From: Myxococcus stipitatus | GTDB taxonomy: Bacteria > Myxococcota > Myxococcia > Myxococcales > Myxococcaceae | Reading direction: 5' to 3' | Length of the DNA stretch: 64,000 bases | Assembly: GCF_021412625.1 (NCBI RefSeq) | Contig: NZ_JAKCFI010000006.1 | Span: 186,001 to 250,000, forward strand | Shown: piece after piece, positions 27,181 through 35,349 of the stretch | Layout of the letters: every line of letters starts with the position of its first letter | Numbering within the stretch: position 1 is the first letter of the stretch | Notes under the pieces: generated by a model | What the model saw: the letters and a program-made list of their open reading frames with translations, nothing else | Databases searched by the model: none | Told to the model about the DNA's origin: nothing | Position numbers and translations under genes: made by a program

Positions 27181-28113
27181 CTAGCCGAAGTGGTCGAACC
27201 CTCCCGGGCGCTCCACTTCACGGCCCGCAGCATCACGGATCACCCACCCCTTTCCCTCGGAGAAGACGCCAATCCGCGTCACCGCGTGTCCGCCCGCGCC
27301 GCACGCGCGCTCGAACGCCCGCCCGCGCCCCGGGGGAACGGCCATGAGCAGCTCGTAGTCCTCCCCTCCCGCCAACGCCGCCTCCGCTCCCGCCTCGCGT
27401 CGCACCACCTCCGACAAGGGCAACCGAGACAGCTCCACCTCCGCTCGCACCCTGGACGCCTGACAGAGATGTCCCAGGTCCTGTGCAAGCCCATCGGAAA
27501 CATCCAGTGCGGCGGATGCGAACCGAGCGGCGAGGCGACCCAGGGCGACGCGGGGCTCGGGGCGGCGCTGCCGACGCACGGCGTCGCCCCGGCGCTTGCC
27601 GGCGCGCAGGTGGGCGAGCCCCAGGCGCGCGTCGCCGAGCGTTCCGGACACATAGAGGAGGTCACCGGGGCGGGCGCCCGCGCGGGTCAGCGGGGGGCGG
27701 GACGTCTCGCCGGCGGCGGTGATGGTGAGGGACAGCTCGCGGGCGGCGGTGAAGTTGCCGCCCACCAGGGCGATGCGGTGCGCGCGGGCGAGCGCGGACA
27801 TGCCCCGGGCGAGCCCGGACAGTTCGCGCGCGGGGTAGTCGCGTGGCAGCGCGAGCGCGCAGACGAACCAGCGCGGCGTCGCGCCCATGGAGGCCAGGTC
27901 GGACAGGTTCACGGCCAGGGCCTTGTGGCCGATGTCCTCCGCGGAGAACGCGGCGCGGGTGAAGTGCACGTCCTCGACGAGCGCGTCGGTGGTGACGCAC
28001 TGCGGATGGCGCGAGGGCGGGAGCACCGCGCAGTCGTCCCCCGGCCCCACCGGGACGCGGGCCTTCGGAAAGTGGCTCAGGAAGCGGGAGATGAAGTCGA
28101 ACTCACCGGGCAT
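27181..28113 (-). CDS. thiL: Thiamine-monophosphate kinase ThiL
   Basis: 310 residues, normal ThiL length, from ATG 28113 (MPGEFDFISRF is the family N-terminus; the frame is open upstream without protein character). It phosphorylates thiamine monophosphate to the diphosphate cofactor. Motifs: VGPGDDCAVL, TTDALVEDVHF, ALDVSDGL, GGEDYELL, all part of the Mg-ATP and substrate sites. It is on the same strand as the dif operon with a 76-base gap containing a promoter-like site, so it is probably a separate unit. Confidence 0.93.
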   Translation of the reverse strand: MPGEFDFISRFLSHFPKARVPVGPGDDCAVLPPSRHPQCVTTDALVEDVHFTRAAFSAEDIGHKALAVNLSDLASMGATPRWFVCALALPRDYPARELSGLARGMSALARAHRIALVGGNFTAARELSLTITAAGETSRPPLTRAGARPGDLLYVSGTLGDARLGLAHLRAGKRRGDAVRRQRRPEPRVALGRLAARFASAALDVSDGLAQDLGHLCQASRVRAEVELSRLPLSEVVRREAGAEAALAGGEDYELLMAVPPGRGRAFERACGAGGHAVTRIGVFSEGKGWVIRDAAGREVERPGGFDHFG

Positions 28114-28314
28114 CCCCGGCAGGAAAGACCACCCGCCGCCCGAGGGCAACGCTCGTCGCGCGGCGGCGCCCGTGTGAGCCACGGGCCAGCCATCCGCGCG
28201 ACAGCGCCGCTCACGCGAGCCCATCACAGCGAGCGTGAGTCCCCGACACGCGCCCACCGCCCCGGCCCCTCGCGTGGCCAGGGCGTGACTCCCGATGAAG
28301 CCCTCCAACTGGTG

Positions 28315-28812
28315 TCAGGGCGGGCTCGGGTGGCGGCGCTCCGCGAGGAGGCGCCAGGTGGTGGCCTGGTCGGCCCACCACAGGCCCATCATCGCCAGGA
28401 AATCGGAGACGGGCTTCGCGTGGCGCACGGGGTGGTCCGGGCGCAGGGTCTCCCAGCCGTGGTGTTCGAGGACGACGCGCGTGCCGCCGGGTGCGGGTTC
28501 GAAGCGCACGTCCACCCGCGTCACCTCGCCGGGGGCGAAGTTCCTGCCGCGCCACTCGAAGCTCAGCCACGCGCCGGGCTCCCAGCGCAGCACGCGGCCA
28601 ATCTCGAAGACGTCGTCGCCGTCCTCTTCCAGGAGCCGGCCGTTCGCGCCCCCCTCGAAGCGCACCACGCCCCGGGGCGAGCCCCGGAAGCGCATGCCGC
28701 GACGCCACCACGCGTCGGTCTCCTCGGTGAAGACGGAGAAGGCGACGTCCGGCTCGACGCGCAGGAAGGTGCTCACCCGCGCGACCTGCGGCCGCGTGTC
28801 GACGGAGCTCAT
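28315..28812 (-). CDS. SRPBCC/AHSA1-like protein
   Basis: 165 residues. START-like (SRPBCC) fold: FLRVEPDVAFSVFTEETDAWW near the N-terminus, the central GRVLRWEPGAWLSFEWR, and LEHHGWETL are typical of the AHSA1-like group that pairs with ArsR regulators. ATG 28812 overlaps the ArsR stop (ATGA). Such proteins bind hydrophobic small molecules; the ligand is unknown. Confidence 0.87.
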   Translation of the reverse strand: MSSVDTRPQVARVSTFLRVEPDVAFSVFTEETDAWWRRGMRFRGSPRGVVRFEGGANGRLLEEDGDDVFEIGRVLRWEPGAWLSFEWRGRNFAPGEVTRVDVRFEPAPGGTRVVLEHHGWETLRPDHPVRHAKPVSDFLAMMGLWWADQATTWRLLAERRHPSPP

Positions 28813-29153
28813 GGCGCCTTCCTCCCTCGGCGCTCGGCGTGCTCGCGGAAGGCGTCGAGCTGGTCACCCCAGAAGGACTCCACCTCGTCGAGCCACGCGC
28901 GCAGCGCGGAGAAGGGCTCCGGCCGCAGGCGATAGAGCTTCACGCGGGCATCGTCCTCGACGGCCTCCTCCTCCACGAGCCCGGTCTGGCGCAGCACGCG
29001 CAGGTGCCGGCTCATCGCCGGCGGCGTCATGTCGAAGGCGGCGGCGAGCTCTCCGGCGCGGCGCGGGCGCTTGCGCAGCAGGTCGATGACGCCGCGGCGC
29101 GTGGGGTCGGCCAGGGCGGAGAAGGTGTCGTCCAGGCGGCGGGCGGCTCCCAT
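28809..29153 (-). CDS. ArsR family transcriptional regulator
   Basis: 114 residues. Winged-helix fold with FSALADPTRRGVIDLL at the N-terminus and recognition helix TPPAMSRHLRVLRQTGLV. No Cys pair sits in the metal-sensing position, so this is the non-metal ArsR subgroup that travels with AHSA1/SRPBCC genes. It likely autoregulates the operon through the GTTAAC double site upstream of the first gene. It is 19 bases after the VOC gene and overlaps the SRPBCC gene. Confidence 0.9.
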   Translation of the reverse strand: MGAARRLDDTFSALADPTRRGVIDLLRKRPRRAGELAAAFDMTPPAMSRHLRVLRQTGLVEEEAVEDDARVKLYRLRPEPFSALRAWLDEVESFWGDQLDAFREHAERRGRKAP

Positions 29154-29172
29154 GGTGGCGTCGCTCCCCTCC

Positions 29173-29595
29173 TCAGCCCTTCACCCGCTGAGCGAACCAC
29201 CAGGTGTGGCCCTCGGGGTCCACGGCGCCGTAGCCCCGCTCGGTCCAGTAGTCGTCGCCGTAGTCCGTCGTGCGCGGCTCGGACGAAATCTTCGCGCCCG
29301 CGGCGCGCGCCCTCTCGCAGTGCGCGTCCACGTCATCCACGTAGACCATCAGGTACGACGAGCCCGGGTCCGCCGAGGCCCCCGGCTGCCGCTCGCGCAG
29401 CTTCTTCAACGAGTTGACCATGATGACCCCCTCGCCGAAGACCAGCTCCGAGTGGACGATGACGCCCGGCCCACCCTCCACCTTCAACCGCGTCTCGAAG
29501 CCGAACGCCCGGCACAGGAAGTCGATGGCCGCCGGAGCGTCCTCGTAGACCAACCCCGGGGTGATGCGCGCGCAGCCCTCTGGAACCTTCCGCAT
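29173..29595 (-). CDS. VOC family protein (PhnB-like glyoxalase)
   Basis: 140 residues; the start at ATG 29595 is fixed by GGAGG at ten bases. Single VOC domain: ITPGLVYEDAPAAIDFL, ELVFGEGVIMVNS, YVDDVDAHCERARAAGA and DPEGHTWWFAQ at the end are typical of PhnB-like glyoxalase-fold proteins. It is the first gene of the VOC-ArsR-SRPBCC operon, a trio often found together for unknown small-molecule responses. Confidence 0.88.
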   Translation of the reverse strand: MRKVPEGCARITPGLVYEDAPAAIDFLCRAFGFETRLKVEGGPGVIVHSELVFGEGVIMVNSLKKLRERQPGASADPGSSYLMVYVDDVDAHCERARAAGAKISSEPRTTDYGDDYWTERGYGAVDPEGHTWWFAQRVKG

Positions 29596-29638
29596 GACCT
29601 GCCTCCTCGACACATGAATTGGTTGTCGCTTCGAGGCA

Positions 29639-29668
29639 ATAGTTAACGCCATCGTTAACATCTGGCAA
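29639..29668 (-). promoter_or_regulatory. Promoter with embedded GTTAAC double operator for the VOC-ArsR-SRPBCC operon
   Basis: On the minus strand TTGCCA (29668-29663), an 18-base spacer and AACTAT (29644-29639) precede the VOC start by about 45 bases. Two copies of the palindrome GTTAAC (29642-29647 and 29654-29659), 12 bases apart, overlap the spacer and the -10. An AT-rich paired palindrome in this GC-rich DNA, placed over a promoter of an ArsR operon, is a plausible repressor site. Confidence 0.5.
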
Positions 29669-29734
29669 GTCCTGTTCGAACCTCCCCGCGAGGAGGCGCT
29701 CGGGGCCCGGAGGAGCCCCGGCCCGCTCGTGCGG

Positions 29735-30322
29735 CTACAGGAAGAGCGTGGGGTCGAACTCGTCCACGTTGACGGGGAGCAGGCGCGGCAGCGGGCGCTG
29801 GAACACCTTGGCGTTCAGCTCCAGGTCGAGAATCTTGAGCCCGGAGGGGACCAGGTCGCGGAAGCGCTGGCTGACGTACTCGCGCAGGCCGAGCACCGCG
29901 ACCTGACGCTTGTCCTCGAGCATGGGCTTGAGGGCGTCCGCGAAGTCCGCGCCATCATGGCTGGCCAGGCCCACCGCGGCCTTGGGGCGCTGGGTGCGCA
30001 GCGTCTCCAGCAGCTTGAGGATGCCCAGGTCCACCACCTTCTGGTCGGGCCGCCCGTACAGGAGCGCCACCTCGCAGCCCGCGGACTTCAGGGCGCGGAT
30101 GAAGCCGATCATCACGTCGGGCAGCTGCTCGCCGCGCGCGTTGAGCACCACGATGCAGCGCACCGGCGAGGGGAAGTAGCTCTCGCAGAAGGCCACCAGC
30201 CGGTCGAACTGCACGCGGTCCTGGGACTCGGGCTTGCGGCCCACGACGTTGGAGACGGCCCAGTCGATGTTCTCCGCATCGATGAGCACATAGGAGGCGG
30301 CGGGAGGGCGTCCGGTGAGCAT
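29735..30322 (-). CDS. NYN-domain (PIN-like nuclease fold) protein
   Basis: 195 residues from ATG 30322. The N-terminus YVLIDAENIDWAVSN carries the Asp of the LabA/DUF88-type NYN active site; further acidic positions lie in YGRPDQKVVDLGI and LASHDGADFADAL. The family is PIN-like and often acts on RNA. The last ~45 residues (PSGLKILDLELNAKVF...) are unassigned. It lies about 104 bases downstream of the PocR kinase on the same strand, possibly at the end of that operon. Catalysis has not been shown for most members. Confidence 0.82.
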   Translation of the reverse strand: MLTGRPPAASYVLIDAENIDWAVSNVVGRKPESQDRVQFDRLVAFCESYFPSPVRCIVVLNARGEQLPDVMIGFIRALKSAGCEVALLYGRPDQKVVDLGILKLLETLRTQRPKAAVGLASHDGADFADALKPMLEDKRQVAVLGLREYVSQRFRDLVPSGLKILDLELNAKVFQRPLPRLLPVNVDEFDPTLFL

Positions 30323-30425
30323 GGGCGCCGACAATAAGCCCGTCACACGCCCGGTGGGGATTCGCCGTGCGCCCCTTCGTCCACGAGTGGGGGTGATTCG
30401 GACGCGGAGCGCGCGGCCCGGCGCG

Positions 30426-31928
30426 TCAGAAGCGGTCCGACCCGGACGGCGACTCGGGCACCGGCGCGGACGCGGCGAGCAGGCCGTGCTCCGGCATCGG
30501 CGGTTGCAGCGGCAACACCACCGTGAAGCGCGAGCCATGGCCGAACTCGCTCTCCACGTAGACCTTGCCGCCATGGCCCTCCACCAGGCTCTTGACGATG
30601 GCCAGGCCCAGCCCGGCGCCGCCGTGCTCGCGCGTGGAGCTGCCGTCCACCTGGTAGAAGCTCTGGAAGATGCGCGAGAACTGGTCCTCGCGGATGCCCA
30701 CGCCCGTGTCCTCCACGCAGACGCGGTAGCCGGACATGCCCAGCAGCTCCTCCTGGGCGCCCACCTCGGACATCACCACGGACACGCGCCCGCCGGACGC
30801 GGTGAACTTCAGCGCGTTGGCCAGCAGGTTCACCAGCACCTGACGCAGCTTGTCCGCGTCCGCCGCCAGCCGGGGCCGGGGCTGGGGCGGCAGCCGCACC
30901 TCCAGCTCCACGCCCTTGCGCTGCGCCTGCGGCATCACGCTGGAGACCGCCGTCTGCACCACGGAGGCCAGGTCCACCGGCGCGATGGACAGGCGAAGCT
31001 TGCCGGCCTCGATCTGGCTCAGGTCCAGGATGGAGGAGATGAGGTTGAGCAGCGACTCGCCCTTCTCGACGATGGTGCGCACGTACAACAGCTGCTCGGG
31101 GTTGAGCGCGCCGGCCAGGCCCTCGGCCAGCATCTCCGAGTAGCCGATGATGGACGCCAGGGGCGTGCGCAGCTCGTGGCTGACGGTGCCCAGGAAGGTG
31201 GACTTGAGCCGGTCCAGCTCCTTGAGGCGGGTGTTGGCCTGCGCCAGCCGGGAGTTCTGCGCCTCCAGCTCGCGGTGGGTCTCCAGCATCGCCTCGATGT
31301 GCAGCTGCGTCGTCAGGTACGCCCGGTGGCCGCTGGCCACCAGCGCGCCCAGCACCTGCCCGAAGTGCGTCAGCACCTGCGCGGCGGTGCGCTCCGGCGC
31401 GCGGCGCACCTTCGCCACCAGCTCCTGCGCCCGCGCCAGCTCCAGCCCCGGGATGTCCGTGAGCGTCTCCGGGAGGTCGCCCAGCTCCTCGGGCGTGAAG
31501 GGCCCCAGGATGACGCGCCCCAGCAGGTCGCCCTCCCAGCGCACGGGCATCACCAGGTAGCGCAGGCCGCTGAAGCACGGCAGGGCGACGAGGCCCGCGG
31601 ACTCCTGGCCGTCGACCTGGGCTGGTCGCGCGCCCTGCACGGGCGCCACCGGGCCGTCCTTCACCCGGGACACCGTCGCGGTGCAGCGCGCGCGGCCCTC
31701 CGGGAAGGAGAACACGTAGGAGCAGAAGTCGCCGTGCCCCACCTTCACGTCCGCCAGCTTGGCGCCCCGCGTGTCCAGCACCTTGATGCCCACGCGGTAC
31801 AGCTCGCTGAAGCTCCTCACCACCTCCGCGAAGGAGGGCAGGTCGAGCATGTCCCCGAGCGCCAGGCGGCGCTGGAGCACGGACTCGCGGCGCGGCGCGC
31901 CCAGCCCCTCCGGGAGCGAGCCGCTCAT
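30426..31928 (-). CDS. Histidine kinase with N-terminal PocR sensory domain
   Basis: 500 residues. Residues ~28-165 are a PocR-type ligand-binding domain (FCSYVFSFPEGRARC and LPCFSGLRYLVMPV, with Cys69, Cys82 and Cys118 that could bind metal or a small molecule). Coiled coil ~205-245 leads to HisKA with VSHELRTPLAS (His251). HATPase: N-box LANALKFT, G1 DTGVGI, G2 GGAGLGLAIV. No membrane segment or receiver is present. Its ATG 31928 overlaps the stop of the MglA-like GTPase gene, so kinase and GTPase are made together. The cognate regulator is not adjacent. Confidence 0.92.
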   Translation of the reverse strand: MSGSLPEGLGAPRRESVLQRRLALGDMLDLPSFAEVVRSFSELYRVGIKVLDTRGAKLADVKVGHGDFCSYVFSFPEGRARCTATVSRVKDGPVAPVQGARPAQVDGQESAGLVALPCFSGLRYLVMPVRWEGDLLGRVILGPFTPEELGDLPETLTDIPGLELARAQELVAKVRRAPERTAAQVLTHFGQVLGALVASGHRAYLTTQLHIEAMLETHRELEAQNSRLAQANTRLKELDRLKSTFLGTVSHELRTPLASIIGYSEMLAEGLAGALNPEQLLYVRTIVEKGESLLNLISSILDLSQIEAGKLRLSIAPVDLASVVQTAVSSVMPQAQRKGVELEVRLPPQPRPRLAADADKLRQVLVNLLANALKFTASGGRVSVVMSEVGAQEELLGMSGYRVCVEDTGVGIREDQFSRIFQSFYQVDGSSTREHGGAGLGLAIVKSLVEGHGGKVYVESEFGHGSRFTVVLPLQPPMPEHGLLAASAPVPESPSGSDRF

Positions 31929-32644
31929 CGTCCGCTCCCCGCCTGCTCGTCCCGCGCCACGGGCGGGTAGCGCCCCATGAGCTGGGTGCCCGTCAGGTCC
32001 ATCCGCCGGAAGACCTGCGACAGGAACTCCTCTTCGGACAACCCCACGTTGCGCGCCAGGTGCGCCCGGGCGTCCAGGCGCCGGTAGGCCGCCTGCGCCA
32101 CCGCGTGGAAGGTCTCCAGCACCCCCTCGCCCTTGAGCGCCACCGCCCCCACCACCATCTCCGCGCCCCGCTGCCGCGCCGACTCCAGCTCCTCGTCCGT
32201 CCGGGCGTCCGGCAAATCACGCTTGTTGAACTGGATGACGACGGGAACCTGGGCCACGTCCAGCCCGTTCTCCCGCATGTTGTCCTGGAGGTTGCGCCAG
32301 TAGGCGTTGTTCTCCGCCGTGGCGCTGTGCCGGCTGTCCGCGATGAACACCACCGCGTCCGCGCCCTGCAGCACGATGCGACGCGTGGCGTTGTGGATGA
32401 CCTGGCCCGGAACCGTGAACAGCTTGACCTTCACCTTGAAGCCAGAAGACGTGGAGAAGAAGACCGGGAGCAGATCGAAGAACAGGGTCCGGTCGTCGTG
32501 CGTCTCCACCGTGAGCAGCCGGCCGCGGACCTCGGGGCTCGCCCGGGCGTGGAGCTGGCGCAGGTTCGTCGTCTTCCCGCTGAGTCCGGGACCGTAGTAG
32601 ACGATCTTGAGCGTCAGCTCGCGCTGGGCGTGGTTGAGTTGCAA
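31925..32644 (-). CDS. MglA-like small Ras-family GTPase
   Basis: 239 residues. The frame has no ATG or GTG near the domain; TTG 32644 is the only NTG codon between the promoter-like site at 32712-32740 and the P-loop, so it is taken as start. The G-domain is MglA-like: KIVYYGPGLSGKTTN (P-loop), TVPGQV (G3, with Pro-Gly-Gln) and NKRD (G4). About 40 extra C-terminal residues (ARNVGLSEEEFLSQVFRR...) extend beyond MglA. MglA sets the leading pole during gliding; this copy is a paralogue whose role is probably signalling with the coupled PocR kinase. No adjacent MglB/roadblock gene is seen. Confidence 0.87.
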   Translation of the reverse strand: MQLNHAQRELTLKIVYYGPGLSGKTTNLRQLHARASPEVRGRLLTVETHDDRTLFFDLLPVFFSTSSGFKVKVKLFTVPGQVIHNATRRIVLQGADAVVFIADSRHSATAENNAYWRNLQDNMRENGLDVAQVPVVIQFNKRDLPDARTDEELESARQRGAEMVVGAVALKGEGVLETFHAVAQAAYRRLDARAHLARNVGLSEEEFLSQVFRRMDLTGTQLMGRYPPVARDEQAGSGR

Positions 32645-32711
32645 AAGGTGACTCGGGCGGGGTCGAGGTCGAGGGGTGAGGGGGCCATCCCTCCCATGGA
32701 ACGACTCGGGT

Positions 32712-32740
32712 TTTATAGTGGGAAGGCGCTCACCGTGGAA
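32712..32740 (-). promoter_or_regulatory. Sigma-70-like promoter for the GTPase-kinase operon
   Basis: On the minus strand TTCCAC (32740-32735), a 17-base spacer and TATAAA (32717-32712). Transcription would start near 32705, about 60 bases before the TTG start. TATAAA is striking in this GC-rich DNA. Confidence 0.5.
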
Positions 32741-32939
32741 GGCCGGCCGGACGCCTGCTGTGGAAGCGGGTGGGGCTCCAGGTGGAATGGGAGCGGCGTT
32801 TTCCGGGTTGGCCCAAATCCAGCGCTCACACTCCCGGGAAGGAAATCTCCTCACTTGAGAGGACAATGTGCGCGGAATCACCGCGTGCATGGGTCCCGGG
32901 GGTGCGGTTAGGATCTCAGCGCGACGGAGGAGCAAGGCG

Positions 32940-33476
32940 ATGACGATGAAGCAGGTGGACCCGGGCGTGGAGCTGGCCCCCGCCCCGGTGCTGGATGTGG
33001 CGGGCCTCCCCAACGACCTGATGGCGGCGGTGAAGTTCAGCCAGCCCACCGACGAGGACATGACGGCGGTGGCCGCCCTGCGCGCCAGCTCCGAGCCCTG
33101 GAAGACCCGGGGTGAGACGCCGGACGACAGCCTGAAGGCGCTGACGCAGCTCAAGCCCTTCGTCCACGTGGCCCGGCTGCAGAACCAGATCGTCGGCTAT
33201 GTCACGGTGGAGCGCGACGGCCCGGTCCCCGGCGCCGCCTACCTGCGCAACATCGTGGTGAAGCCGGAGCTGCGCAAGAAGGGCCTGGGCATGGTGCTGC
33301 TGGAGCAGGCGCTGCTCGTGGCCCGGGACATGTACCGCAAGACCATCGCCCTGCGCGTGGACCCGTCGAACGCCCCCGCGGTGAGTTTCTACCGCAAGGC
33401 GAACTTCACCACGGTCGCCACGGTGGTCTCCAAGAAGTCCGGCAAGCTGCGGTTGCTGATGTCGCGCGAGCTGTAG
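32940..33476 (+). CDS. GNAT family N-acetyltransferase
   Basis: 178 residues; ATG 32940 has GGAGG eight bases upstream. The GNAT acetyl-CoA site is clear: YLRNIVVKPELRKKGLGMVLLEQAL (V-x-x-x-x-R-x-x-G-x-G, positions ~107-131), and the C-terminal NAPAVSFYRKANF strand-helix is typical of this family. The first ~35 residues are extra. The substrate is unknown. It is divergent from the GTPase operon (295-base gap) and followed by a good hairpin terminator. Confidence 0.9.
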   Translation: MTMKQVDPGVELAPAPVLDVAGLPNDLMAAVKFSQPTDEDMTAVAALRASSEPWKTRGETPDDSLKALTQLKPFVHVARLQNQIVGYVTVERDGPVPGAAYLRNIVVKPELRKKGLGMVLLEQALLVARDMYRKTIALRVDPSNAPAVSFYRKANFTTVATVVSKKSGKLRLLMSREL

Positions 33477-33492
33477 TCCGCCGCGCGGTCCT

Positions 33493-33517
33493 GGCGGGAG
33501 GCTCCCGGCCTCCCGCC
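33493..33517 (+). terminator. Hairpin terminator after the GNAT gene
   Basis: A perfect 9-bp stem GGCGGGAGG / CCTCCCGCC with a 7-base loop, 16 bases after the stop, followed by GTCTTCC rather than a full T-run. Confidence 0.6.
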
Positions 33518-33713
33518 GTCTTCCCTCCGCTCCGAGCGGGCCCCTGGGTCCCGGAGCGCCCCCCTCCTCCCCTTCCCCACCCACCTCCTTCCGAGCGCGC
33601 GGGCGGTCGTGCGTCAAAGGTGTCGCCTCCCGGTGGGGGCAGGCGCATCCGGGGCGATGTCGATTATCCTGCGGTCCCCCGCGTCCGCCATCGTCGCGGT
33701 CCCCCGACCCCGC

Positions 33714-35348
33714 ATGAGACCCCTTGCAGAGCTGTTGCGTCATTTGTCGCGGCCCGGCGTCACGGAGCTGACCCTGGCGACGGGACGTCCGCCGATGATT
33801 CGTGGGAGCAACGGCTACGAGCCGGTGGACCCCACGGCCGTGACGACCGACGACGTCGTCCGGGCCCTCCAGGCGATGGTGGGCGTGGCGCGCGCGTCGT
33901 CATTGTCCGAGGCGCCCGCCCAATGGTCCGTCAACGCCAACGGGCTGGGCGCCATCTCCATCGCCGCGATGCGGCGGGGCGATTTGATGCACCTGCGGCT
34001 GTCGCGCGCGGTGGAGACGGCCGCGGCGCCAGCCCCCGCCCCCGTGGCCCCCACGCCCGCTCCCGCTCCCGCGCCGGTGGCCGCCCGCGCGGCGCCCGCG
34101 CCCGTCAGTCCTCCGACGAGCGCTCCCGTGGCCCCCGCTCCCGCCCCCGCGCAGGAGGCGCCCCGCGCGTTCGCGATGCCGCGTGGCGCGGGTGGCTCCC
34201 GGGACCTGGCGGTGTTGCTGGAGGCGGGGCGCAACTACCGGGCCAGCGACGTGCATGTCGTGGCGGGGCGCCCCACGCTGTTCCGTATCGCGGGCGAGCT
34301 GCTGCCCCAGGGCGGGGTGCTGGACGCGACGCGGGTGGAGTCCATGCTGCTGCCGGTGGTGCCGGAGCGGCTGCGCGAGGTGCTGGAGCGCGAGGGGAGC
34401 TGCGACTTCTCGTTGGATTCGCCGGAGATGGGCCGCTTCCGGGTGAACGTGTCGCGGCAGCGCACCGGCCTCAAGGGCACCTTCCGCGTCATCGCCCGGG
34501 AGGTCCCCACGCTGGAGTCGCTGGGGTTGCCCGCGGACATCGCCAAGGCGACGCACCACCACCAGGGCCTCATCGTCATCACCGGCCCGTCCGGCCACGG
34601 CAAGACGAGCACCCTGGCGGCGTTGGTGGACCTCATCAACCGCGAGACGACGCACCACGTGCTCACGGTGGAGGACCCGGTGGAGTTCGTCCACCCGCGC
34701 AAGAAGGCGCTCATCAGCCAGCGCGAGGTGGGCACGCACACGAAGACGTTCGCGAGCGCGCTCAAGGGCAGCCTCCGCGAGGACCCGGACGTCATCGTCG
34801 TGGGCGAGCTGCGCGACACGGAGACGGTGCGCATGGCCATGGCGGCGGCGGAGACGGGCCACCTGCTCATCAGCACCATGAACACGCCGAGCGCGGCGAA
34901 GACCATCGACCGGCTCATCGACCTGTTCCCGCCCGCGGACCAGCAGCAGGTGCGCCTGTCGCTGTCCAGCGGGCTGCGCCTCATCGTCAGCCAGCGGCTG
35001 ATGGCGAGCGCGGACGGCAAGGGCATGGTGGCCGCGGCGGAGGTGCTCCCGGGCTCGGTGGCGCTGGGCAACCTCATCCGCGACAACAAGACGTACCAGA
35101 TTCCGTCGCTCCAGCAGCGCGGCAAGAGCCTGGGCATCATCCGCTTCGAGGACTCCATGGCGGACCTGGTGCGCGCGGGGAAGGTGAAGCTGGAGGTGGC
35201 CAAGGGCTTCGTGGACAACCCGGACGAGCTGGAGGCGGTGGTGACGGGCCGTAGGACGGGCGCCTCGGTCCAGCCGCCGGAGACGCCCCAGGAGGGCGCG
35301 CGGCTGCTCAGCAAGATGGGCTCGTTGGTGGGAAGGAAGGGGGGCTGA
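33714..35348 (+). CDS. PilT/PilU-family ATPase with duplicated N-terminal domain
   Basis: 544 residues from ATG 33714 (an in-frame ATG at 33657 would add 19 residues; neither has a clear SD). Residues ~1-100 (TELTLATGRPPMIRG) resemble a degenerate copy of the PilT N-terminal PAS-like domain. A Pro/Ala linker (~105-155) follows, then a full N-domain (SDVHVVAGRPTLFRI) and a secretion-type ATPase: Walker A GPSGHGKTS, Asp box LTVEDPVEFVH, Walker B VIVVGELRD. The His box is STMNTPSA, where PilT has HT(T/N)SA, so the catalytic His is Asn. It abuts the next pilT-like gene by one base. It may be a PilU-like accessory retraction motor. Confidence 0.88.
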   Translation: MRPLAELLRHLSRPGVTELTLATGRPPMIRGSNGYEPVDPTAVTTDDVVRALQAMVGVARASSLSEAPAQWSVNANGLGAISIAAMRRGDLMHLRLSRAVETAAAPAPAPVAPTPAPAPAPVAARAAPAPVSPPTSAPVAPAPAPAQEAPRAFAMPRGAGGSRDLAVLLEAGRNYRASDVHVVAGRPTLFRIAGELLPQGGVLDATRVESMLLPVVPERLREVLEREGSCDFSLDSPEMGRFRVNVSRQRTGLKGTFRVIAREVPTLESLGLPADIAKATHHHQGLIVITGPSGHGKTSTLAALVDLINRETTHHVLTVEDPVEFVHPRKKALISQREVGTHTKTFASALKGSLREDPDVIVVGELRDTETVRMAMAAAETGHLLISTMNTPSAAKTIDRLIDLFPPADQQQVRLSLSSGLRLIVSQRLMASADGKGMVAAAEVLPGSVALGNLIRDNKTYQIPSLQQRGKSLGIIRFEDSMADLVRAGKVKLEVAKGFVDNPDELEAVVTGRRTGASVQPPETPQEGARLLSKMGSLVGRKGG

Positions 35349-35349
35349 G

